IMG/VR virus record: IMGVR_UViG_3300035698_028215
Location: 1 to 27,866 of that record
Direction: 5' to 3' (one strand)
DNA length: 27,866 bases
Origin: a virus
The translations under genes were made by a program, and so were the position numbers. The number at the start of each line of letters is the position of its first letter. Positions within the stretch are counted from its first letter, which is position 1. Of this stretch, positions 13,142-20,342 are shown piece by piece. The notes under the pieces were generated by a model. It was not told the DNA's origin. It did not search any database and saw only the letters and a program-made list of their open reading frames with translations.

Positions 13142-13939
13142 ATGGCAAAAACATTAAAGAAAAAAGATAATATTTTCAAAACGAAATCTTTCCTTAGAAT
13201 ATTAAAGGAAATTTATTTGGGCGGATTGTTAGAAGAATGTATGGTATCTATAAACTATGGGAGGGCAAAAGTAGAAGCAGTAGATATTACCAATTCCCTT
13301 ATCGTTATTTGTAAGGGTGCTGTTGCTTCTAAAGACGTAAGCGGCCAGTTAGGACTTGGAAATTTAGATCTTCTTATTAAGTTCTTATCTTCAGTAGAAG
13401 ACCAGAAACTCTTTTTTAAATACAAGAAGGACGGGTCAAGCTTTGAACTTTCAAGAAAAGATAAACGAAGAAAACTGAATTACTTATTAACTCAGCCAGA
13501 ACTAATCGCTACTCAGTTACAGGTAGATGAGGATTCTGATGATAAGGAAGACCCTTACTTAAAGATGAAGAAGATGATGGAGTATAATGTAGAATTATCT
13601 GCTTCATTCATGAAAGATTTTCTTACGTATATTGGCCTGTTAAAAACGAAGGATGTCGTTCTTGAATTTGATGGGGCTGAGGAAATTGCTTTTATTTGTG
13701 GTGGATCAAATGACCATAAGTTTGAATTGGTATTAAGTAATGAAGTAGAAGGAGATGAAGTAGACCCATTTAGTCTTAAGGTTAACGGAGAACATCTTGC
13801 TCGAATTTTTAATACGATTGGTTTTGATGAAGATGAACCACCAGTATTATCTTTTGCAGAAGAGAAACTTATAATGATAGAAGCTGAAGGTACGGTTTGG
13901 GCTCTTGTTCCGTTAACTGATTTGGAAAATGAAGATTAA
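13142..13939 (+). CDS. Sliding clamp (T4 gp45 / PCNA-like)
   Basis: 265 residues from ATG 13142, chosen over an upstream TTG at 13115 because GGAGGG at 13125-13130 fits it and 13115 would start next to the terminator stem. The protein shows two repeats of an alternating strand/helix fold: F-L-R-I-L-K-E-I-Y near the N-terminus and F-M-K-D-F-L-T-Y-I-G-L-L near residue 165. There is an acidic interdomain region (D-E-D-S-D-D-K-E-D). Length and repeat layout fit gp45/PCNA trimeric clamps (about 230-270) rather than bacterial beta (about 370). The clamp loader follows 11 bases later, the same order as in T4-like phages. It should tether the DnaE-type polymerase at 20343. Confidence 0.75.
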   Translation: MAKTLKKKDNIFKTKSFLRILKEIYLGGLLEECMVSINYGRAKVEAVDITNSLIVICKGAVASKDVSGQLGLGNLDLLIKFLSSVEDQKLFFKYKKDGSSFELSRKDKRRKLNYLLTQPELIATQLQVDEDSDDKEDPYLKMKKMMEYNVELSASFMKDFLTYIGLLKTKDVVLEFDGAEEIAFICGGSNDHKFELVLSNEVEGDEVDPFSLKVNGEHLARIFNTIGFDEDEPPVLSFAEEKLIMIEAEGTVWALVPLTDLENED

Positions 13940-13950
13940 GGAGAAAAATC

Positions 13951-14868
13951 TTGAAGAATCTTATATGGTACGAAAAGTTTCGGCCTGACAGTTTATCTTC
14001 AATGACCTTACCACTAAAGGCAAAGAAAATATTTAGAGAATATATAAGAGAAAAACAAATTCCTCATGTACTTTTCTATGGACCGCCTGGAAGTGGTAAG
14101 ACTACATTGGCTATGATTCTTTTGAAAGCAACTGCTTCGAGGAAGTTAATTCTCAATGCAAGTAGTGGTGATCGAGGAATAGCAACAATTAAAATAAAAG
14201 TAAAACAATTTGCTACTGCCAAGAGGACAAGTTCTGATAAATTGAATGTCGTTTTTTTAGACGAAGCAGACGGTCTTACTTTTGATGCACAAATGGCATT
14301 GAAAAATACGGTAGAGACCTACTATAAAAATTGTCGTTTTATATTTACTTGCAATCATATTGACATGGTCATTCCGGAGATTGCTTCCAGATGTATTCCT
14401 TTTCAGTTTGATACTTATCCTAAGGACAAACTTCTTATTCATCTTAAAAAGATGCTGGACAAAGAAGGGATTAAATATAAAGAAAAAAGTATTAACAGGA
14501 TAATAGAACTTTGCTATCCCGATATCAGGTCTATTATTAATCTTCTTCAGAAAAATAGTATCGGCAAGAAGCTTGAAGATTCCGAAGTCTTGATAGACCT
14601 GAATTTATTTAGAGAATTTTTATTAGACGGGAACTTGTTTAAGATAAGAGAAATATTTAATGGGAAGATGGATTTTGTATGGGTGTATAAATATCTGTTC
14701 AATATTTTTATCCCTGAGTTTTTGGATAAAGATGTTAAGTCTGAGGCGGCAATTATTACTGCTGGCTATCTTTATAAAGATAGGACTGTTCCAGATAAGG
14801 AAATCAATTGTACCGCTTGTTGTCTTGAGTTAATGGATTTAATGGAAGTAAATATTTCTTTTGGATAA
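13951..14868 (+). CDS. Clamp loader AAA+ subunit (T4 gp44 / RFC small subunit-like)
   Basis: 305 residues with a TTG start at 13951, preceded by TTAAGGAGAAAAATC; no in-frame ATG lies before the Walker A motif. It opens with W-Y-E-K-F-R-P, the RFC-box signature. Walker A G-P-P-G-S-G-K-T is at 44-51, Walker B V-V-F-L-D104-E-A-D107, sensor 1 F-T-C-N-H near 133, and the S146-R-C148 arginine finger motif. This is a complete loader ATPase that should open and load the clamp encoded just upstream. Its likely small partner overlaps or follows the stop at 14868. Confidence 0.9.
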   Translation: MKNLIWYEKFRPDSLSSMTLPLKAKKIFREYIREKQIPHVLFYGPPGSGKTTLAMILLKATASRKLILNASSGDRGIATIKIKVKQFATAKRTSSDKLNVVFLDEADGLTFDAQMALKNTVETYYKNCRFIFTCNHIDMVIPEIASRCIPFQFDTYPKDKLLIHLKKMLDKEGIKYKEKSINRIIELCYPDIRSIINLLQKNSIGKKLEDSEVLIDLNLFREFLLDGNLFKIREIFNGKMDFVWVYKYLFNIFIPEFLDKDVKSEAAIITAGYLYKDRTVPDKEINCTACCLELMDLMEVNISFG

Positions 14869-14875
14869 AAACAAA

Positions 14876-15268
14876 ATGAAAAAGAAAAATAATAGCAATA
14901 ATAGTTTTGGTATAGCAAGTGCTCTTTTTACAAAAGAAGAAGTGAAAGTACAGAACGAATTTATGGTTAACAGAATTCTTTCTTTTCAGAAAGGAACCAT
15001 TTTGTTTTCTATCGATATGAATAGGTTCGTATCTCGTCTGCCGTCTTGGGCAAGAGATACTCTTTATAATTTAGGGGTTCCAAAACAAAAGAATGCACCA
15101 TATCTTAAATATCCCAAGAGGAAGAAAAAACAGAATCCAAAACTCTTAGCCAAGATTAGTAGTACTTTTTGTTGCAATGGATATCATTCGCAACAAATAA
15201 TTGACATTCTTAAAAGGCATAAAGGGAAGCCACCAGAATCTTATTATGGATTAAAGAAAGGGGAATGA
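14876..15268 (+). CDS. Probable clamp loader small subunit (T4 gp62-like)
   Basis: About 130 residues from ATG 14876 (a TTG at 14861 overlaps the loader gene; neither has a clear Shine-Dalgarno). After an Asn/Lys-rich start comes F-M-V-N-R-I-L-S-F, an F-V-S-R-L-P-S-W helix, then a basic loop P-Y-L-K-Y-P-K-R-K-K-K followed by L-L-A-K-I-S-S-T-F-C. The basic Y-x-K-W/Y-P-K segment before a helix resembles part of T4 gp62. The clamp, large loader, small loader gene order supports this. No catalytic motif is expected. Moderately supported by context, weakly by sequence. Confidence 0.5.
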   Translation: MKKKNNSNNSFGIASALFTKEEVKVQNEFMVNRILSFQKGTILFSIDMNRFVSRLPSWARDTLYNLGVPKQKNAPYLKYPKRKKKQNPKLLAKISSTFCCNGYHSQQIIDILKRHKGKPPESYYGLKKGE

Positions 15269-15655
15269 ATGGACATAACGAAGTTTGTCAATAAAAGAAG
15301 TAAGGAAGAAAATCAAATGATAAGATTTGAAAAGATGATTCTTCCTTCTACTACAAAGCAAGAACAGAGAGTATTGGAAATGCATCTTTTAAAACCAATG
15401 CCGATTCCAAAGTACAAGGGGACTAAAACAGGGATGTCAAATTTCAAGAAGCGAACTCTTTTCTTTTCTTTTCCCAGTCCCGATTTTATTAAGAGGTTGG
15501 GGAAGATTGTTACTATAAATTCTTACATAGAAAATAATTGTCACGAAGTATTATTTTTAACGGAGCTGATTCGCTTGATAGAGGAAGGAAGAATTAAATG
15601 GGATGGCAAAAAGTATTCTTTCAGAACCCGTAGGGGAGGCAAGATAAGGTTATGA
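15269..15655 (+). CDS. Hypothetical protein, 128 aa
   Basis: The ATG is directly after the previous stop (TGA-ATGG), with AAAGGGGAAT as binding site. The central segment F-K-K-R-T-L-F-F-S-F-P-S-P-D-F-I-K-R-L-G-K and L-F-L-T-E-L-I-R-L-I-E-E-G is strand then helix. The C-terminus is basic (R-T-R-R-G-G-K-I-R-L). It ends in an ATGA overlap with the radical SAM gene, so it may act with it. No family recognised. Confidence 0.6.
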   Translation: MDITKFVNKRSKEENQMIRFEKMILPSTTKQEQRVLEMHLLKPMPIPKYKGTKTGMSNFKKRTLFFSFPSPDFIKRLGKIVTINSYIENNCHEVLFLTELIRLIEEGRIKWDGKKYSFRTRRGGKIRL

Positions 15656-17079
15656 AAAAAGAATCGTTTGATGATTTAAAAAAGAAAGTAACAAGAGACT
15701 CTCAGGAATTTATTCGAGAAAATAGGGGGATGAAAATAGACAAATCCAGAACTTATATCAGTCCGAGAATAAGTTCTGAGTTTATGGATTGTTCTTTACC
15801 GATGACCTTCGACCAATATTCTTATTGCTCGATGGGGTGTACATACTGTTTTGCATATTATATGAAAAGCCAAAATCCAAGCTTTTCTCATAAGTTACAT
15901 TCTGTAGACGAGAAGAAGCTTGTTGCTACTATTAAGGGAAAGCCTCCAACAAGTAGACTCAAGGCAATGCATAAGAACTTTTTTTCTAAGAGGTTTGTAT
16001 TTCATTGGGGTGGTCTTGCTTCTCCTTTCTGTAATTTTGAAAAAGTTAATGGAGTCGGGTATAAGATTGTTTCTGCTTTGGGAAAAGAAAGCTATCCAAC
16101 TCTTTTTAGTTTTAAGGGATCGGCTGTTTTCCGTCCGAACTTTGAGAAGTTATTTACAAAATATGCACATCAAAAGAATTTTGCTTTTCAGGTATCTATT
16201 GTTTGTCCTTCAGATGAAATGAGTAAGCAAGTAGAAATAGGAGTCCCTGTTACGAGCAGAAGGATAAAGGCATTAAAACATTTATCAGATATGGGGTACT
16301 ATACCGTACTTCGTCTTCGACCTTTTATTATAGGAATTTCTGATATTGGTCTTGACGATTTACTTCATCAAGCAAAAGAAGCGGGAATAAATGCGATAAG
16401 TACAGAGTTCATGGCAATTGACCAAAGGCATAATGAGCATATTGCTAAGAGGTATAAATGGCTTGGAGAATTAACAGGAACAAAAGATTTGTTAGAATAT
16501 TTTAAAGCATTAAGTCCAAGTGAACGAGGCGGATACATGCGACTTAACAGATTAGTGAAAGAGAAGATTGTAAAAAAGATGTATACGTTTTGTGTAGATA
16601 ATGATATTTTATTTTCATGTAGTGACCCCGACTATAAAGAGTTAGGGATGTCTGGTTGTTGTTGTGGGTTGCCTGATACCTATAAAGAGAATAAGGAAAT
16701 GGAAAATTGGGGAAAGAGCCAATTGACTTACGCCCTAAAAGAAGCCAGAAAAAAATTTCATCGTGATGGTAAAATTGTTCATTTTAAATTTAGCAAAGTT
16801 TTTGATCCAAAGGAAAGTCCATTTTTAAGCGACTCTACTTTTGGTCAGGATCATATTGGTGTTACAGGAATGACTGCAAGTCAGAGGCGAGGTATAACGT
16901 ACTTAGATTTTGCAAGGGAAACGTGGAATAATCTCAGGTCTCCTGGAAATCCAAGAAATTATTTTCATGGAAAAATGATGCCTATTAGAATGGACGAAGA
17001 AGATAATTATGTTTACGTCTATAATCCAAGTGAGTACGAGGCCAGATGGGTAAAGGAAGGAATTGATTTAACGAAGTAG
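15652..17079 (+). CDS. Radical SAM protein, spore photoproduct lyase-like (SPL/Rv2578c-like)
   Basis: A 475-residue protein with the radical SAM cluster motif C59-S-M-G-C63-T-Y-C66. It continues F-A-Y-Y, and later F-H-W-G-G-L-A-S-P-F, the type of segment seen in SPL-related proteins. Further cysteines (around C-S-D-P-D and S-G-C-C-C-G) lie in the C-terminal third. The family uses a 4Fe-4S cluster and S-adenosylmethionine to make a 5'-deoxyadenosyl radical; true SPL repairs the thymine dimer spore photoproduct. Here it could repair DNA lesions or act in base modification. I cannot tell which. The start overlaps the previous stop (ATGA) and the gene lies between the clamp loader and the sulfation cassette. 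Confidence 0.75.
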   Translation: MKKESFDDLKKKVTRDSQEFIRENRGMKIDKSRTYISPRISSEFMDCSLPMTFDQYSYCSMGCTYCFAYYMKSQNPSFSHKLHSVDEKKLVATIKGKPPTSRLKAMHKNFFSKRFVFHWGGLASPFCNFEKVNGVGYKIVSALGKESYPTLFSFKGSAVFRPNFEKLFTKYAHQKNFAFQVSIVCPSDEMSKQVEIGVPVTSRRIKALKHLSDMGYYTVLRLRPFIIGISDIGLDDLLHQAKEAGINAISTEFMAIDQRHNEHIAKRYKWLGELTGTKDLLEYFKALSPSERGGYMRLNRLVKEKIVKKMYTFCVDNDILFSCSDPDYKELGMSGCCCGLPDTYKENKEMENWGKSQLTYALKEARKKFHRDGKIVHFKFSKVFDPKESPFLSDSTFGQDHIGVTGMTASQRRGITYLDFARETWNNLRSPGNPRNYFHGKMMPIRMDEEDNYVYVYNPSEYEARWVKEGIDLTK

Positions 17080-17104
17080 AAGAAGTAGTAGGGGAATTAA
17101 AATT

Positions 17105-17941
17105 ATGAAGATAGCCATATATATACCAAGCCATAGAAGACCAGAAAAACAAAGAACCTTTAATTTTATACCTAAAAGATTAATAAAAAATACTTTCATT
17201 GTGGTTGATAAAAAAGATTTTAAAAGATATAAAGAACTATATGGGTCGAATGTTATAGAATGTCCTGAGAAGGGGATATGTAAAACAAGACAATGGATTC
17301 TTGAGAACAGTAAAAGGAAATATGCATTGATGTTAGATGATGATATGGATTTTTCTGTTCGTAATAAAGAATTAAAATTGCATAGGTGTAGTCCTAAAGA
17401 ATTTGCTGAGATGGTTATGCTCCTTGAAGGCTGGCTCGAAGAGGGATTGGTACATGTAGGAATAAGTCAAAGATTCGGTAACAATAGAATAGAGGAAGAT
17501 TATCTGGAAGTTACAAGAATGAATAATGCGTATGCGTATAATTGCGAAAAGATGATTGAGTTAAAAGAAAAGCATAATGTATCATTTGATTCTCTTGAAA
17601 ACAAGCATGGTAAGCAGCTTGTTATGGAAGACTTTTTAGTAACGCTATCATTGTTTCAACTTGGATTTAAAAATCGTGTTACGTATAAGTATGTATGGAG
17701 CCAAAATCAGAGTGGTGCTGATGGAGGTTGCTCTTTATACAGAACATCTAAAATGCAAAAAGAAAGTGCTATTTTATTAGCACAAAAGTTTCCAAGATAC
17801 GTAAGGGTAGTTAAAAAAGAAAGTTCAAAAGTATGGAAAGGTTTTGATAGCAAAGTAAGAATCGACGTCATTATACAATGGAAGAAAAGTTTTAATGAAA
17901 AGGGAAGGGCGAATGGAGGAATTAGATCATGGCTCAAATAG
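17105..17941 (+). CDS. GT-A type glycosyltransferase, possibly TET-associated (TAGT)-like
   Basis: A 278-residue protein starting K-I-A-I-Y-I-P-S-H-R-R-P, the usual first strand of a GT-A nucleotide-sugar fold. The metal-binding acidic motif is L-M-L-D78-D-D80-M-D. A later segment V-M-E-D-F may be the second acidic site. The overall pattern, I-P-S-H-R-R-P then G-I-C-K-T-R-Q-W-I-L then L-D-D-D-M, recalls phage TET-associated glycosyltransferases that modify hypermodified bases. General glycan transferases look similar, so the substrate is open. It sits in a coupled run with sulfotransferase-like, radical SAM and APS kinase genes. AGTAGAAGAAGTAGTAGGGG before the ATG gives a weak binding site. 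Confidence 0.65.
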   Translation: MKIAIYIPSHRRPEKQRTFNFIPKRLIKNTFIVVDKKDFKRYKELYGSNVIECPEKGICKTRQWILENSKRKYALMLDDDMDFSVRNKELKLHRCSPKEFAEMVMLLEGWLEEGLVHVGISQRFGNNRIEEDYLEVTRMNNAYAYNCEKMIELKEKHNVSFDSLENKHGKQLVMEDFLVTLSLFQLGFKNRVTYKYVWSQNQSGADGGCSLYRTSKMQKESAILLAQKFPRYVRVVKKESSKVWKGFDSKVRIDVIIQWKKSFNEKGRANGGIRSWLK

Positions 17942-18711
17942 AATATAGACTCTTTTTCCAAAGAAGGTCTGGTGGCCATGCGATTGTTGAATGGGTCGCA
18001 TCTCATTTTGAAGAATCGGGCGTATTAATTAATTCTCTTCGGCCGAATGTAAAGTGGAGTCGTCCAACCAAGTATTGGAATATAAAATATCCGTTCCATA
18101 ATGCGAATAACGAAATCCAATTGAGAGAATATGAAAGGGGAAGATTGAAAATATCTCATTCGTTTGTTATTACTACATACGAAGACCCGTTAAGATATTC
18201 AGATGGCCTGTATAGGCATAAAAAATATGGGATAATAAATAGTCACATTAAATATATTATTGTCGTTCGAGACGTATATAACTATGTCGCAAGCCGATTA
18301 AAATTTGATAGCAGACATAAAAAATTCACTCCTCCTGGATGGTATTCCGAATGCATTGCTCATTGGAAAAAACTTCTTCTTAATAAAAACTTTAATTTTT
18401 GTATTAGATTAAACTATAATGACTGGTTGACTAAAAAGAAATATCGTATTAAAATTGCGAAGAGATTGGGGCTTCCGAATAATGATGGCCATATGGTAGA
18501 TAAAATCCATAGTTATGGTGGGGGGTCTTCGTTTACCGGCATTAAAAAAACTGCAGCTCCTGAAGATCTTGTTAATAGGTATAAAGTCTACATAGAGGAG
18601 TTTGGAATTATATCTGAATTAAAAAAAGTTTTGAATGATAATGAGTTACGCGAAATTAATCTTTCCGAATTTGGATGGGCGCTGGATAGAGAAGGGAAAA
18701 TTATAAAATGA
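17929..18711 (+). CDS. Sulfotransferase-like protein
   Basis: A 260-residue protein. R12-R-S-G-G-H17 near the N-terminus matches the 5'-phosphosulfate-binding loop of PAPS sulfotransferases (usual form R-S-G-T-T/H). Y-I-I-V-V-R114-D-V-Y-N-Y-V-A-S122-R matches the 3'-phosphate-binding strand and helix (R and S contacts). A late N-D-W-L-T-K-K-K-Y-R-I-K-I-A-K-R-L-G-L helix and a G-G-G-S-S-F segment also fit the family. It should move sulfate from PAPS to a hydroxyl or amine; the acceptor is not known. It overlaps the glycosyltransferase by 13 bases behind GGAGGAATTAGATC and is followed by an ATGA overlap. The APS kinase at 19673 would supply PAPS. Confidence 0.7.
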   Translation: MAQIEYRLFFQRRSGGHAIVEWVASHFEESGVLINSLRPNVKWSRPTKYWNIKYPFHNANNEIQLREYERGRLKISHSFVITTYEDPLRYSDGLYRHKKYGIINSHIKYIIVVRDVYNYVASRLKFDSRHKKFTPPGWYSECIAHWKKLLLNKNFNFCIRLNYNDWLTKKKYRIKIAKRLGLPNNDGHMVDKIHSYGGGSSFTGIKKTAAPEDLVNRYKVYIEEFGIISELKKVLNDNELREINLSEFGWALDREGKIIK

Positions 18712-19676
18712 AAGAAAAACAAGAACCACCATTTGCAATACAAGTTGAGCTTACAGAAGGCTGTAATTTATTTTGTAAATTTTGTGGTATACGTGGCATA
18801 AGAAAAAAACCAAACGAATGTAAATTTATGTCGTTAGAATGTAGTAAAAATATCGCAAAGCAAATTGGTGCAACAAAATGGGGGTCACGTATTGAGTTTG
18901 CTATGCATGGCGAGCCTACCTTAAATCCAAGACATTTAGAAATTATAAAAATATTTAGAAGTTATCTTCCACAAAACCAATTAACGATGTTGACGAACGG
19001 GATTGGACTTCTTCCTTCGCCAAAAGAAAAAGTAAAAAGATTATTTTCTAATGGAATAAATATTCTTGGTATAGATGATTATAGTCATAATCCATTCTCA
19101 AAGAAAATCAAATCAAAAGTAAAAGGCGAAGAATATCCTGGAGGTGAAAGCCCACATAAAAAGTTTCGAATCGATACCAAAAAAGTTATCTATATAAAAG
19201 ATATACAAGATGCTAAAACTGGGGGGCATAGCGTTTTGAATAATCATTGTGGGTGTGCCGCTCCTTCATTATTTTCTCCAATGAAGAAGAGATGCGCAAA
19301 GCCGTTTAGGGAATTGAGTATTAGATGGGATGGTAAGATTGCTATTTGTTGTAATGATTGGAGGGGGCATTACTATTGTGGAGAAGTAAAAAAGGAAGGG
19401 AACTTAGACGATATTTGGAACGGCAAGGAATTCGATATCGCAAGAAAATTATTATACGATAGAAACAGGAATTTCATACCATGCAAATGGTGTGATGCAA
19501 TATCTTACAGGGTTGGATTCTTACCGGACAAAATGGGTAAAGCAACATTGCCAATACCTACAAAAGAAGAAGTAGACTGGGCACGAGAAGAAAATACAGT
19601 TGACAAAACAATGTCAGAAATAATTGCAAGGCCATGGGAAAAAAATAAAAGAGTTGGGATTAGGGAATTGATATGA
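18708..19676 (+). CDS. Radical SAM protein with SPASM-type C-terminus
   Basis: A 322-residue protein with C19-N-L-F-C23-K-F-C26, the canonical radical SAM cluster, followed by F-A-M-H-G-E-P-T-L-N-P (the S-adenosylmethionine-binding G-E-P motif). The C-terminal part has C-A-K-P-F-R-E-L-S-I-R-W-D-G-K-I-A-I-C-C-N-D, G-N-L-D-D-I-W-N-G and C-K-W-C-D, the layout of a SPASM domain with auxiliary iron-sulfur clusters. SPASM enzymes modify peptides, sugars or other small substrates. Starts ATGA within the sulfotransferase-like gene and ends ATGA within the APS kinase gene, so all three are coupled and likely act on one pathway. Confidence 0.85.
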   Translation: MKEKQEPPFAIQVELTEGCNLFCKFCGIRGIRKKPNECKFMSLECSKNIAKQIGATKWGSRIEFAMHGEPTLNPRHLEIIKIFRSYLPQNQLTMLTNGIGLLPSPKEKVKRLFSNGINILGIDDYSHNPFSKKIKSKVKGEEYPGGESPHKKFRIDTKKVIYIKDIQDAKTGGHSVLNNHCGCAAPSLFSPMKKRCAKPFRELSIRWDGKIAICCNDWRGHYYCGEVKKEGNLDDIWNGKEFDIARKLLYDRNRNFIPCKWCDAISYRVGFLPDKMGKATLPIPTKEEVDWAREENTVDKTMSEIIARPWEKNKRVGIRELI

Positions 19677-20278
19677 ATAATATTTTTCCTTCTCCATCAT
19701 CTGTTTCTACTGTTGATCGGTATCTATTAAATGGTCATAGCGGAGGTCTGCTCTGGTTCACGGGTCTATCTGGAAGTGGAAAGTCCACCCTTGCTCATGC
19801 TGTTGAAGAAAAGTTGTATTCCCTTTGCGTGTGCAGTTATGTTCTTGATGGAGATAATATTAGAACGGGATTAAATAAGGATTTAACTTTAAGCTCTGAA
19901 GACAGAAAAGAGAATGTTCGCCGTATTGCCGAGGTGTCCAAAATTATGGTGGATGCGGGATTGCTCGTTTTTGCCGCTTTTATTACTCCATATAAGCAAA
20001 GCAGAGAATACGTACGCAGGTTAATGACTGGTTGGCCTTGTTATGAAGTATATATTAAATGTAGTATTGAAGAATGTGCAAAGCGTGATCCAAAAGGTCT
20101 TTATGAAAAGGGTCGCATGGGTGAAATAATAAATATGACGGGAATTTCTGCGCCTTATGAAATTCCTGAACATTCTGATTTTATTATCGCTACAGATAAA
20201 CTTAATTTGCAGCAATGTGTGGATGAGGTAATTGAATTTTTGCTAAAACAAGGGTTGATTGATGTAGGCTCATGTTGA
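19673..20278 (+). CDS. cysC: Adenylylsulfate (APS) kinase
   Basis: 201 residues, the usual CysC length. Walker A G31-L-S-G-S-G-K-S38, then V-L-D-G-D-N-I-R-T-G-L-N-K-D-L, then E-N-V-R-R-I-A-E-V, F-I-T-P-Y-K-Q-S-R, and K-G-L-Y-E-K-G-R-M-G-E-I with T-G-I-S-A-P-Y-E: every family signature is present. It phosphorylates APS to PAPS, the sulfate donor for sulfotransferases. No ATP sulfurylase or PAPS reductase is in the window, so APS must come from the host, and reductive assimilation is not the goal here. The start overlaps the radical SAM gene (ATGA). The stop codon lies in a 22-bp tandem duplication. Confidence 0.95.
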   Translation: MNNIFPSPSSVSTVDRYLLNGHSGGLLWFTGLSGSGKSTLAHAVEEKLYSLCVCSYVLDGDNIRTGLNKDLTLSSEDRKENVRRIAEVSKIMVDAGLLVFAAFITPYKQSREYVRRLMTGWPCYEVYIKCSIEECAKRDPKGLYEKGRMGEIINMTGISAPYEIPEHSDFIIATDKLNLQQCVDEVIEFLLKQGLIDVGSC

Positions 20279-20308
20279 GATTGATGTAGGCTCATGTTGA
20301 GATTGATG
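20257..20308 (+). repeat. 22-bp tandem duplication across the APS kinase stop
   Basis: Two perfect 22-bp copies (20257-20278 and 20279-20300) plus 8 bases of a third. The first contains the stop codon, so the second is non-coding. Confidence 0.9.
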
Positions 20309-20342
20309 GATTTGATGGATTAAGAAATAAAAGAAGGAAAAA

